This document shows, piece after piece, positions 7,101-14,350 of a stretch of DNA of 17,147 nucleotides. Origin of the DNA: Actinomycetales bacterium UBA1416 (GTDB lineage Bacteria > Actinomycetota > Actinomycetes > Actinomycetales > Actinomycetaceae); assembly GCA_002304945.1 (NCBI GenBank), contig DBPQ01000099.1, forward strand, positions 1 to 17,147. The letters are read 5' to 3'. The position numbers and the translations under genes were made by a program. Position 1 is the first letter of the stretch. Every line of letters starts with the position of its first letter. Below the pieces are notes generated by a model. It was not told the origin of the DNA. It searched no databases and saw only the letters and a program-made list of their open reading frames with translations.

Positions 7101-7673
7101 ATGAAGCGTACCCTCACCCTCACCGCCGCCCTGGCCCTCGGGGCCGCCCTCGCCGGGTGCACCTCCACCGTGCCGTCGGAGCAGCCGTCGGCAGCGGTGT
7201 CAACGGCGTCCACCGCGGCCAGCGACGCCGGCTCCTCCGCCGCGAGCGAGCCCGTCCTCGCGGAGGTCGCCATCACCGACCCGTGGGTCAAGGCCACGGA
7301 CACCGAGATGACCGGCGCCTTCGGCACCCTGGAGAACAACACCGACGTCCCGATCCACGTGGTGGCCGTCTCCTCCTCCGTCACGGACCGCAACGAGCTG
7401 CACGAGATGGTCATGCAGGACGGCTCGATGGTCATGGTGGAGATGGAGGAAGGCTTCGTCATCGAGCCCGGTACCGCGTTCGTGCTCGAGCCCGGCGGCA
7501 ACCACCTCATGCTCATGGACCTCGCCGCACCCGTCGAGGTCGGGGAGGACGTGGAGCTCACCCTCGAGTTCGAGGACGGCGGCACGTTCACGTGGATCGC
7601 CCCCGCCCGGACGTTCGCCGGCGCGAACGAGGAGTACGTCGAGTCCGAGGCCTCCGCCACGCCGACCCCGTAA
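7101..7673 (+). CDS. PCu(A)C-type periplasmic/extracytoplasmic copper chaperone, lipoprotein
   Basis: A 190-residue secreted copper-binding protein. The signal peptide MKRTLTLTAALALGAALAGC ends in a lipobox with Cys20, so it should be lipid-anchored outside the membrane. A Ser/Ala-rich linker (21-50) leads to a PCu(A)C (DUF461) domain. H101, M112, H135 and M137 fit the H-x10-M-x(21-22)-H-x-M Cu(I) motif, with extra Met at 103, 105, 110 and 115. Relatives deliver copper to cytochrome oxidase or secreted cuproenzymes. The ATG at 7101 is chosen for its AGGAAGA ribosome binding site (7090-7096) and the signal peptide; an upstream in-frame start at 7077 would spoil the signal. The stop overlaps the next start as TAATG. 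The CsoR-like operator upstream suggests copper induction. Confidence 0.9.
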   Translation: MKRTLTLTAALALGAALAGCTSTVPSEQPSAAVSTASTAASDAGSSAASEPVLAEVAITDPWVKATDTEMTGAFGTLENNTDVPIHVVAVSSSVTDRNELHEMVMQDGSMVMVEMEEGFVIEPGTAFVLEPGGNHLMLMDLAAPVEVGEDVELTLEFEDGGTFTWIAPARTFAGANEEYVESEASATPTP

Positions 7674-8986
7674 TGGACCAGCCCACGCGCTCCGCCGGAC
7701 CCGCACCCGCCGGACCCGCACCCGCGGCCGAGCCCCGGCGCACCGACCAGCCGCCCATCCCGCGTGGGGTGCGACGGCGGGACGTGCTGGTCGGCGGCGG
7801 GGGCGCGGCCCTCGGGGCGCTCGCCACGTGGGCGGGCCTCCGGGTGGACGGCACGCCCACGGACGAGGGGGCGGCGTCGTCGGACACCTCGGCACCGGCG
7901 ACGGCGGCCGACTACCGGGGGAACCTGACCGAGCCGTGGCAGGGGGAGCACCAGGCGGGGATCGTCACCGCGCCGCAGGGGTTCCTGACCCTCACCGCCT
8001 ACGACCTCGCGGACCACGTCGACGCCCTCCGTCTCGAGCGGCTGCTGCGGATCTGGACGGACGGGATCTCACGCCTCGCCGCCGGCCGGCCGGGCCTGAC
8101 CGACACCGAGCCGGAACTCGCGGCGCACCCCGCGCGCCTCACCGTGACGGTGGGGCTCGGGCCCGGTGCCTTCGAGCGGACCGGGCTGGAGGCGAGGCGG
8201 CCGGCATGGCTCGCGCAGCTCCCCCCGTACCCCATCGACGCGCTGGAGGACGCCTGGAGCGGCGGTGACCTGGCCCTCCAGGTCTGTGGCGAGGACCCGT
8301 CCACCGTGGCCCACGCCGCGCGCTACCTCGCCAAGGAGGCCGCGGACCTCGCCACCGTCCGCTGGGCGCAGCACGGGTTCCGCAACGCCGCCGGCCAGGT
8401 GCCGGAGGCCATGACCTTCCGCAACCAGTTCGGTCAGCTGGACGGCTCCTCCAACCTCCAGGGCGAGGAGGGCGAGCACGTGTGGATCACGGATCCGGAC
8501 GCGCCCGCGTGGCTGCGCGGCGGCACCACCATGGTGGTGCGCCGCATCCACATGAACCTCGACAAGTGGGACGAGCTGGACCGCCCGGGCCGCGAGGTGA
8601 TCGTGGGCCGGCGGCTCGGCGACGGCGCCCCCCTCACCGGCGGCGACGAGTTCACCGCCCCGGACCTGGAGGCCGTCAACGAGCTCGGTTTCCCCGCCAT
8701 CGACGCCGCCGCCCACATCCGCCGCGCCCGCACCGACGATCCCACCCAGCGCATCCTCCGGCGCCCCTACTCCTACGAGGCGGCGCCGTCCGTGATCCCC
8801 TCGGACACCGGGCAGATCTTCATCGCCTTCCAGGCGGACCTGGAGCACCAGTTCCTGCCCGTCCAGGCCCGGCTCGCCGAACTGGACCTGCTGAACCAGT
8901 GGACCACCCCCATCGGGTCCGCGGTGTTCGCAGTGCCCCGCGGGGTGCGGGAGGGCGAGTTCCTCGCCCAGGACCTCTTCGCCTGA
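7673..8986 (+). CDS. Dye-decolorizing (DyP) heme peroxidase, Tat-exported
   Basis: A 437-residue heme peroxidase of the DyP family (EfeB/DtpA branch). A long Pro-rich N-region precedes a twin-arginine signal (RRRDVLVGGGGAALGAL, residues 34-50), so it is folded with heme in the cytoplasm and exported. The core shows FGQLDGSSN (distal Asp257 of the GxxDG motif), proximal heme ligand H348 in AAAHIRRA, distal R364 in ILRRPYSYE, and the C-terminal TTPIGSAVFAVPRGV typical of the family. The ATG shares its A with the TAA of the copper-chaperone gene, so the two are coupled. In Streptomyces lividans the DyP DtpA is encoded with copper chaperones ECuC and Sco, an established precedent. EfeU and EfeO are absent here. 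Residues 8-17 come from a perfect 15-bp tandem duplication (7694-7723). Confidence 0.93.
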   Translation: MDQPTRSAGPAPAGPAPAAEPRRTDQPPIPRGVRRRDVLVGGGGAALGALATWAGLRVDGTPTDEGAASSDTSAPATAADYRGNLTEPWQGEHQAGIVTAPQGFLTLTAYDLADHVDALRLERLLRIWTDGISRLAAGRPGLTDTEPELAAHPARLTVTVGLGPGAFERTGLEARRPAWLAQLPPYPIDALEDAWSGGDLALQVCGEDPSTVAHAARYLAKEAADLATVRWAQHGFRNAAGQVPEAMTFRNQFGQLDGSSNLQGEEGEHVWITDPDAPAWLRGGTTMVVRRIHMNLDKWDELDRPGREVIVGRRLGDGAPLTGGDEFTAPDLEAVNELGFPAIDAAAHIRRARTDDPTQRILRRPYSYEAAPSVIPSDTGQIFIAFQADLEHQFLPVQARLAELDLLNQWTTPIGSAVFAVPRGVREGEFLAQDLFA

Positions 8987-8995
8987 CCACGCCAC

Positions 8996-9022
8996 CGGCG
9001 CCATCGCCCGGCCGTGGCGCCG
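8996..9022 (+). terminator. Hairpin after the DyP gene
   Basis: CGGCGCCA (8996-9003) pairs perfectly with TGGCGCCG (9015-9022) around an 11-base loop, starting 10 bases after the DyP stop. There is no U-tract, so it may be a weak or factor-assisted terminator. It directly abuts the -10 hexamer of the next gene, so it separates two transcription units. Confidence 0.55.
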
Positions 9023-9028
9023 TAGTGT
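9023..9028 (+). promoter_or_regulatory. Putative leaderless -10 for the ABC exporter operon
   Basis: TAGTGT ends seven bases before the ATG at 9036 and there is no ribosome binding site between. This is the leaderless arrangement and supports ATG 9036 over the in-frame GTG at 9027, which lies only one base upstream of the end of this hexamer. Confidence 0.45.
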
Positions 9029-9035
9029 GGTGCGC

Positions 9036-10007
9036 ATGACGGCGGTTGCCACCCACTCCCTCACCAAGGACTTCGGGGACGTCCGCGCCCTCGACTCCCT
9101 CGACCTCGAGATCCCCGTCGGGTCCATCTTCGGGGTCATCGGCCCGAACGGCGCCGGGAAGGCCACCCTGATGCGCCTGCTCATCGACATCCTCCGGCCC
9201 ACCTCCGGGCATGCGGTGGTGCTGGGGGAGGACCCGCGGACGGCCGGCCCGGAGCTGCGGGCCCGCATCGGCTACCTCCCCGGCGAACTGCATCTCGAGG
9301 GCCGGCTCACGGGCCGCCGGCAGGTGGACTTCTGGGCCTCGCTGGGCGACGATCCGGCGTCCGCGCGGGACATCGCCCACTCCCTGGCCGAGCGGCTCGA
9401 ACTGGACCTCGGCCGCCAGTCCCGCACGCTCTCCAAGGGCAACAAGCAGAAGCTCGGGCTCGTCCAGGCGTTCATGCACCGCCCCGAGCTCCTCATCCTC
9501 GACGAGCCCACCTCCGGTCTCGACCCGCTCGTGCAGCAGGAGGTCCTCGCCGTCGTCCGCGAGGCCCGTGACGGCGGCGCCACCGTGTTCCTCTCCTCCC
9601 ACGTGCTGTCCGAGGTGGAGGCCGTGGCGGACACCGCCGCCCTGCTCCGCACCGGCCGGATCGCCACCGTGGCCCCCATGGCCGAACTGCGGGCGACGGC
9701 GGTGCGGCACCTGCGCGCCGTCCTCGACGGCACGTCCGTCCGGGAGATCCGGGCCGCCTTCTCGTTCCGGGGGCTCGCGTTCACGCTCGACGACCTCGGC
9801 GACGGCCAGGTTGCGGTGACCGGGATGGTCGAGGGCCGCGCGGACGACGTGGTCAAGGGGCTCGCCGGGTTCCACCTCGTGGACCTCGTGTACGCCGAGC
9901 CTGACCTGGAGGAGACCGTGCTGCATCTCTACCGCGGCCCGGACGCCGGGGAGGACATCCCCTCGCCCCCCGCGCCTCCCGCGACGGACGAGGAGGAGGC
10001 GCGATGA
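9036..10007 (+). CDS. ABC-2 exporter ATP-binding protein (Walker A variant)
   Basis: A 323-residue nucleotide-binding subunit of an ABC-2 type exporter, of the drug/tetronasin-like branch. Motifs in order: Walker A GPNGAGKAT (36-44), GYLPGEL (79-85), signature LSKGNKQKLG (132-141), Walker B LLILDEPTSGLDP (152-164), and H-loop SSHVLSEVE (187-195). Residue 43, which should be Thr or Ser and coordinates Mg2+, is Ala (GCC at 9162-9164); every other motif is intact. Residues 215-300 form the usual C-terminal extension, followed by a Pro/Glu-rich end. An in-frame GTG at 9027 is an alternative start. The stop overlaps the permease start as ATGA, with a strong AGGAGGAGG ribosome binding site inside the last codons. 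Confidence 0.9.
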   Translation: MTAVATHSLTKDFGDVRALDSLDLEIPVGSIFGVIGPNGAGKATLMRLLIDILRPTSGHAVVLGEDPRTAGPELRARIGYLPGELHLEGRLTGRRQVDFWASLGDDPASARDIAHSLAERLELDLGRQSRTLSKGNKQKLGLVQAFMHRPELLILDEPTSGLDPLVQQEVLAVVREARDGGATVFLSSHVLSEVEAVADTAALLRTGRIATVAPMAELRATAVRHLRAVLDGTSVREIRAAFSFRGLAFTLDDLGDGQVAVTGMVEGRADDVVKGLAGFHLVDLVYAEPDLEETVLHLYRGPDAGEDIPSPPAPPATDEEEAR

Positions 10008-10801
10008 GCCGGCTGCCGGTGTTCGTGCAGGACCTCCGCGAGGGGCGCCGTTCCCTGATCGGCTGGTCCCTCGGCCTGATCGTCGTGATGATGATCTACC
10101 TGCCGTTCTTCGGAATCATGGGAGGTGACTCCGAGATCCGCGAACTGGTGGAGAGCCTGCCGCCCGCCCTCGTCGAGGCGCTGCGCTACGACCAGATGTT
10201 CACCGGGCCCGGCTACGCGCAGGCGACCATCCTCGGACTGCTGGGCTTCGCGCTCGGGACGATCGCGGCGGTCTCCTGGGGGGCGCGGGCCATCGCCGGG
10301 GACGAGGAGACCGGCACGCTGGAACTCACGTTGGCTCACCGGGTCTCCCGGGAGCGGCTGGTGCTGGAGCGTGCCCTGGGGATCCTGGTGCGGCTGGTGG
10401 TCCTCGGGGTGGTGGTGGCCGTGGTGCTGCTCGCGACGTCCGAGCCGTTCGGCCTGGACCTGGTGGCCGGGAACGTGCTCGCGGCGGTGACGGCCTTCGT
10501 GATGCTGCTGCTGACCTCCGCGATGGCGGCCCTCGCCGCGGGGGCCCTGGTGGGCCGGCGGGTGGTCGCGCTCGCGGCCGGCGCGGGCCTCGCGGTGTCC
10601 GGGTACGTGGGCGACGCCGTCGGGGGACAGGCTGCGGGCTGGGGCTGGCTGCAGGACATCTCGCCGTTCGCGTGGGCCTACGGGAACAGCCCGATCACGG
10701 ACGGCTGGGACCCCGGAGGGCTCGCACTGCTCCTCGCGCTGAGCGGCGTGCTGCTCGTGGGGGCGGTGGTCGCGTTCCGCCGGCGGGACGTGGGGACGTG
10801 A
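10004..10801 (+). CDS. ABC-2 type exporter permease
   Basis: A 265-residue membrane protein with about six transmembrane segments, the partner of the preceding ATPase. An N-terminal cytoplasmic helix (LREGRRSLIGWSLGL) leads into the first segment. The family-typical loop AIAGDEETGTLELTLAHRVSRERLVLER follows the second, and the C-terminus has the DISPFAWAYG pattern and a final segment ending in RRRDVGT. The ATG is translationally coupled to the ATPase (ATGA overlap, AGGAGGAGG upstream). The exported substrate is unknown; related half-size systems move drugs, peptides or lipids. The stop codon is part of a 17-bp tandem repeat that links it to the methyltransferase gene. Confidence 0.85.
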   Translation: MSRLPVFVQDLREGRRSLIGWSLGLIVVMMIYLPFFGIMGGDSEIRELVESLPPALVEALRYDQMFTGPGYAQATILGLLGFALGTIAAVSWGARAIAGDEETGTLELTLAHRVSRERLVLERALGILVRLVVLGVVVAVVLLATSEPFGLDLVAGNVLAAVTAFVMLLLTSAMAALAAGALVGRRVVALAAGAGLAVSGYVGDAVGGQAAGWGWLQDISPFAWAYGNSPITDGWDPGGLALLLALSGVLLVGAVVAFRRRDVGT

Positions 10802-10838
10802 GCGGCATGGGCACGTGAGCGGCATGGGGACGTGAGCG
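10796..10838 (+). repeat. 17-bp tandem repeat forming a chain of minicistrons
   Basis: ACGTGAGCGGCATGGGC (10796-10812) is repeated with one change at 10813-10829, and a third partial copy at 10830-10838 contains the methyltransferase start. Each copy carries GTGA, a start and a stop codon overlapping. Two six-codon ORFs (MSGMGT) at 10798-10818 and 10815-10835 therefore link the permease stop to the methyltransferase GTG, each junction a four-base overlap. Confidence 0.85.
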
Positions 10839-11443
10839 AGCCGTTCACCGAGTGGGCGGAGTACAACGCCTCCCGTGCGGTCCGGGACCTCCGGCCGCTC
10901 TCCGCCCGCCTGCTCGCGCTGGCCGGCCCGGGGGAGGGGCGCACCGCCGTCGACCTCGGGTGCGGGGCCGGCGTGGAGGTGGCGGCGATGCTGATGAACG
11001 GGTGGCGGGTGCACGCGATCGACGGCGACGCGACCGTGGCCGGCCACCTCGCCCCGCTCGCCGAGCGGCATCCGGGAGCGCTGGAGTTCCGGCACGTGGA
11101 GTTCGGTGCGGTGGCGGAGCTGCCGCCGGCGGGGCTGGTGCACTCGTCCTACGCGCTGCCGTACGCGGAGCCGGAGGTGTTCGCGCGGCTGTGGCGGGCC
11201 ATCCGGGAGGCCCTCGAGCCCGGCGGGTGGTTCGGGGCGCACCTGTTCGGGGTCAATGACGCCGGCCGCGCCGAGGGTGAGCCGGCCACCTACCTGACGC
11301 GCGCCGAGGTGCTGGGGCTGCTGGACGGGTGGGAGGTCGTGCAGTTCGAGGAGGAGGACGCGGTGGGGCCGTCGTTCGTCGGGCCGCGGCACTGGCACGT
11401 CTTCCACGTCATCGCCCGCCGCTGGTCATCCCCTGGTCTGTGA
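10832..11443 (+). CDS. Class I SAM-dependent methyltransferase
   Basis: A 203-residue Rossmann-fold methyltransferase. Motif I is AVDLGCGAGVEVAAM (39-53), the acidic residue ending strand 2 is D64 in HAIDGD, and the motif IV-like strand is GLVHSSYALPY, followed by LEPGGWFGAHLFG. The size and layout suggest a small-molecule methyltransferase, but the substrate is not evident. The GTG start at 10832 has no classical ribosome binding site; it overlaps the stop of an upstream six-codon minicistron (GTGA), so translation probably depends on reinitiation from the permease. The likely role is modifying or resisting the compound handled by the adjacent exporter, which is inference from position only. 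Its TGA lies inside the left arm of the downstream hairpin. Confidence 0.82.
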   Translation: MSEPFTEWAEYNASRAVRDLRPLSARLLALAGPGEGRTAVDLGCGAGVEVAAMLMNGWRVHAIDGDATVAGHLAPLAERHPGALEFRHVEFGAVAELPPAGLVHSSYALPYAEPEVFARLWRAIREALEPGGWFGAHLFGVNDAGRAEGEPATYLTRAEVLGLLDGWEVVQFEEEDAVGPSFVGPRHWHVFHVIARRWSSPGL

Positions 11444-11487
11444 GCAGTTGGTTGCGCATGTGCACGCAACTGCTCACAGACCCGGGG
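11430..11487. terminator. Bidirectional hairpin between convergent genes
   Basis: Bases 11435-11450 and 11467-11482 are perfect 16-base reverse complements. Beyond one mismatch the pairing extends four more base pairs (11430-11433 with 11484-11487). The 16-base loop carries a competing GTTGCG/CGCAAC pairing. The left arm contains the methyltransferase stop codon, and the right arm ends 12 bases from the end of the acyl-CoA ligase gene. There is no U-tract in either direction. Confidence 0.75.
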
Positions 11488-11498
11488 GACTTCCGGGG

Positions 11499-13541
11499 TC
11501 AGGGTTGGGTGCGGCCGTCCTCTTCGGACTGTCCGGGGATTTCCGGGGTCTCGGAGGTCTCGGGCTCGCCCTCAGCGGTCTCGAGGGCGTCGGGCTGGGC
11601 CTCGTCCAGCTCCTCCAGCGCGTCCTCGGCCTCATCCACCGATCCGGCGCGGGCTGCACGCCGCTGGGCGCGCCGGTCCGCCCGGATCTCGGCCTCGCCG
11701 CGGACGCGTTCGGCGAGCAGGTCCCGCTCGGTGCGGACCTTGTCCACGAGTTCCGCGCTGTCGAGCCGGACCTTGTCGGCGAAGATCTCCGCGTCCGCGC
11801 GCACCTTGTCGGCCAGTTCGCCGCTCCGGACCCGGTCGGCGAAGTCCGCGCCGTCCGCCCGGAGCTTCTCCACCGCGTCCCGCACCTCGCGCCGGAGGAC
11901 CTTGCCCATGGGGTTGCGCGGCAGCTCGGGCAGCACGAACACCTTGCGGGGCACCTTGTACGCGGTGAGCCGCTCCTTCATCCGGGCCCGGATCTCCTCG
12001 AGGTCCACGGAGTGCCCCTCGGCCAGCACCACCGCGGCCACGACCTCCTCGGCGCCGAGCTCGTTCACCAGTCCGACGACGGCCGCATCCCGGATCCCCG
12101 CCTGGCCGCGCAACGCCTCCTCCACCTCCGACGGGTAGACGTTGAACCCACCGGTGATGACCATCTCCTTGATGCGGTCCACGATCCGCAGGAAGCCGTT
12201 CTCGTCCGGCTCGGCGATGTCCCCGGTGCGGAACCAGCCGTCGTGGAAGGCGTTCGCCGTGTCCTCCGGGCGGTTGCGGTAGCCGGAGAACACCTGCGGA
12301 CCCTTGACCTGGATCTCGCCGCGCTCGCCGTCGGGCACCTCGCGGGAGGGGTCCTCGGGGTCGGCGAGCCGCATCTGGGTGTCCGGGAACGGCACCCCCA
12401 CGTGCCCGGCCTTCCGCGTCCGGTTCACCGGGTTGCCCGCGATCACGGGGGCGGTCTCGGACAGCCCGTACCCCTCGATGAGGAGGCCACCGGTCGCGGC
12501 CTCCCACTTCTCGATCAGCTTCGCGGGCAGTGGCATCGCGCCGCTGATGCCCACCCGGGATCCCCGCAGCGACACCCCCTGGGCCGCGGCCGCATCGGCC
12601 ACCTTCTCGAACACCGGCGGCACCGCGATCACGACGGTCGGCACCCGGCGCTTGTAGGCGTCGAGGATCAGGGAGGCCTCCGGCTTCGGCACGAGGTGGA
12701 TCATGGCGCCGATCCGCAACGGCAGGTTCATCGACAGCGAGCATCCGAACACGTGGAACAGCGGCAGGCAGGCGAGGAACACCTCCTTGCCGAGTTCGAT
12801 GTCGTACACCCACGCGGTGGACTGCACGGCGTTCGCCGTCAGGTTGCGGTGGGTGAGCGGGACGCCCTTCGCGACGCCGGTGGTGCCGGAGGTGTAGAGG
12901 ATGAGGGCGACGTCGTCGTTCGCCGGACGGGCCGACGGCGGGGGTACCGGTGCGTGCTTCAGCAACGCGGACCACGGCGTGGTCCCGGGGGCAGGCCTGG
13001 AGAGCGCCGCGCGCGACTCGCGCGCCTTCTCGATCGGCAGCTTGAGGAGGAGCCGCTTGGCCAGCGGCATCGCGTCGATCATGTTGACGCTGATGATGTG
13101 GTGCGGCCGCACGGAGGCAGGCAGGTTCTGGACCAGGTTGGCTGCGGCGTCCCACACGATCGCGACGTCGGCGAGGTGATCCGCGAACATGGGCGTGAGC
13201 TCGGAGACGGTGGCGAGCGGGTTGTGCTCCACCACCGTGCCGCCCGCCAGCAGCACCCCGTAGAACGCGATCACGTGCTGGGGACAGGTGGGCATGAGGA
13301 GCGCTACCTGCGTTCCCGGTCCCACGCCCCGCGCGGCGAGGTTCGCGGCCACGGTGTAGGCGGCCTCGCGCAGCTCGGCGTAGCTGGTCTGCCGGCCGAA
13401 GAAGTCGAGGGCGGGCAGGTCGGCGAATTCGGCGGTGGCGCGGTCGAACTCGTCCACCATCGTGCCGGCGGGGTACTCGAGACTGTGCGGCACTTGCTCG
13501 GGGACGGCGGCGGTCCAGAGGTCCTGGAGGGACTGCATCAT
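11499..13541 (-). CDS. Long-chain acyl-CoA ligase (FadD-like) with 11-mer repeat tail
   Basis: A 680-residue adenylate-forming enzyme that activates fatty acids to acyl-CoA. Core motifs: YTSGTTGVAKG (216-226), YGLSETAP (358-365), WFRTGD with D441, IVDRIKEMVITGGFNVYP (453-470) and catalytic K547 in NPMGKVLRRE. The normal enzyme ends near 555. Beyond it, residues 558-632 form seven helical repeats of 11 residues (one of nine), each starting D/E-[KR]-[VLR]-R as in DKVRADAEIFA, then a Glu-rich acidic tail (633-680). The tail is in frame with no break. Two ATGs occur in tandem (13541 and 13538); AGAGG lies three bases from the first and six from the second, so the second may be preferred. It is a single-gene unit, divergent from the glycosylase gene. 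Chain-length specificity is not predictable. Confidence 0.92.
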   Translation of the reverse strand: MMQSLQDLWTAAVPEQVPHSLEYPAGTMVDEFDRATAEFADLPALDFFGRQTSYAELREAAYTVAANLAARGVGPGTQVALLMPTCPQHVIAFYGVLLAGGTVVEHNPLATVSELTPMFADHLADVAIVWDAAANLVQNLPASVRPHHIISVNMIDAMPLAKRLLLKLPIEKARESRAALSRPAPGTTPWSALLKHAPVPPPSARPANDDVALILYTSGTTGVAKGVPLTHRNLTANAVQSTAWVYDIELGKEVFLACLPLFHVFGCSLSMNLPLRIGAMIHLVPKPEASLILDAYKRRVPTVVIAVPPVFEKVADAAAAQGVSLRGSRVGISGAMPLPAKLIEKWEAATGGLLIEGYGLSETAPVIAGNPVNRTRKAGHVGVPFPDTQMRLADPEDPSREVPDGERGEIQVKGPQVFSGYRNRPEDTANAFHDGWFRTGDIAEPDENGFLRIVDRIKEMVITGGFNVYPSEVEEALRGQAGIRDAAVVGLVNELGAEEVVAAVVLAEGHSVDLEEIRARMKERLTAYKVPRKVFVLPELPRNPMGKVLRREVRDAVEKLRADGADFADRVRSGELADKVRADAEIFADKVRLDSAELVDKVRTERDLLAERVRGEAEIRADRRAQRRAARAGSVDEAEDALEELDEAQPDALETAEGEPETSETPEIPGQSEEDGRTQP

Positions 13542-13575
13542 GCACCTCTTCGGGCAGGAGGGTCGGGTGCAGACA

Positions 13576-13592
13576 AGGCTACGGCAGCGTAG
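13576..13592 (-). promoter_or_regulatory. Candidate -10 and small palindrome upstream of the acyl-CoA ligase
   Basis: On the minus strand TAGCCT (13581 to 13576) could be a -10, giving a short leader before the ribosome binding site. It overlaps the inverted repeat CTACG-GCAG-CGTAG (13579-13592), which could be an operator. The -35 is weak, so this is tentative. Confidence 0.3.
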
Positions 13593-13670
13593 GTTCCCCG
13601 GCAGCTCGATTGCGGTGGTTGCCGCCGGGCCGGACCGCGTCCGGGTTGCACCTCACCCCCGCTCGCCGGT

Positions 13671-13676
13671 GATACT
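13671..13676 (+). promoter_or_regulatory. Putative leaderless -10 for the DNA glycosylase
   Basis: GATACT ends seven bases before the GTG at 13684, with no ribosome binding site between. TTGCAC (13646-13651) is a poor -35 candidate at 19 bases. The arrangement supports GTG 13684 as the start. Confidence 0.4.
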
Positions 13677-13683
13677 TCCTGAC

Positions 13684-14334
13684 GTGGACGGCCTCACCCG
13701 CGCCCCGCGCGCCTTCTTCGCCCGCCCGGTACTCGAGCTCGCCCCGCTCGTCCTGGGCGCGGTGCTGCGGCGCGAGACGCCGGACGGGGCCGTCGCCGTG
13801 CGTCTCACCGAGGTGGAGGCCTACGCCGGACTCGCCGACCCCGGCTCCCATTCCTACCGCGGCCGCACCGCCCGGAACGCGACGATGTGGGGCCCACCTG
13901 GCCACCTGTACTGCTACTTCACCTACGGCATGCACCACGCGCTCAACATCGTCTGCGACGATCCCGGGGTCCCCACCGGGTGCCTGCTCCGCGCCGGGGA
14001 GGTGGTGGAGGGCGTGGAGGTGGCGCGCCGCCGCCGGGAGGCGAAGCCCCGGAAGTCACACATCCCCGCGGCGTCGCTCGCCCGCGGTCCCGGCAACCTG
14101 GCCGCCGCCGTCGGCGCGACCCGGGCCGACGACGGCGCGGACCTCCTCGGCCGCGAGTGGTCGCTCTGGGTGCCGGCCGCTCCCGTGCCCGCGGACCGCA
14201 TCTCGACCGGCCCGCGCGTGGGGGTGAGTGGCCCCGGCGGCGACGCCGTCGCCCACCCCTGGCGCTTGTGGATCGACGGCGAGGCCACGGTCTCGGCCTA
14301 CCGCCCGGCCGGCCCGCGGCGCCGCCGCACCTGA
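13684..14334 (+). CDS. mpg: DNA-3-methyladenine glycosylase (AAG/MPG family)
   Basis: A 216-residue monofunctional DNA glycosylase of the AAG/MPG type that excises alkylated purines in base-excision repair. Motifs: the catalytic Glu in RLTEVEAYAG (about residues 40-49), DPGSHSYRGRTARNATMWG, GHLYCYFTYGMHHALNIVC (the DNA-intercalating and active-site region), LLRAGE, LARGPGNLAAAVG and the C-terminal ISTGPRVGVS with PWRLWIDG. The length is usual for bacterial members. The frame is open further upstream into the divergent gene, but that extension has no family similarity; GTG 13684 is chosen from the family N-terminus and the -10-like GATACT just before it. It stands alone, back-to-back with the acyl-CoA ligase and convergent with the DHA2 exporter. 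Confidence 0.93.
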   Translation: MDGLTRAPRAFFARPVLELAPLVLGAVLRRETPDGAVAVRLTEVEAYAGLADPGSHSYRGRTARNATMWGPPGHLYCYFTYGMHHALNIVCDDPGVPTGCLLRAGEVVEGVEVARRRREAKPRKSHIPAASLARGPGNLAAAVGATRADDGADLLGREWSLWVPAAPVPADRISTGPRVGVSGPGGDAVAHPWRLWIDGEATVSAYRPAGPRRRRT

Positions 14335-14350
14335 GCCTCGCCCCCGCCAC

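Noticed and set aside
7694..7723. 15-bp perfect tandem duplication in the DyP gene
   Set aside because: It merely adds a Gly-Pro-Ala-Pro-Ala unit to the unstructured segment before the Tat signal; not a distinct element.
13435..13683. N-terminal extension of the DNA glycosylase
   Set aside because: The open frame runs into the divergent acyl-CoA ligase gene and lacks family similarity; GTG 13684 fits the family N-terminus.
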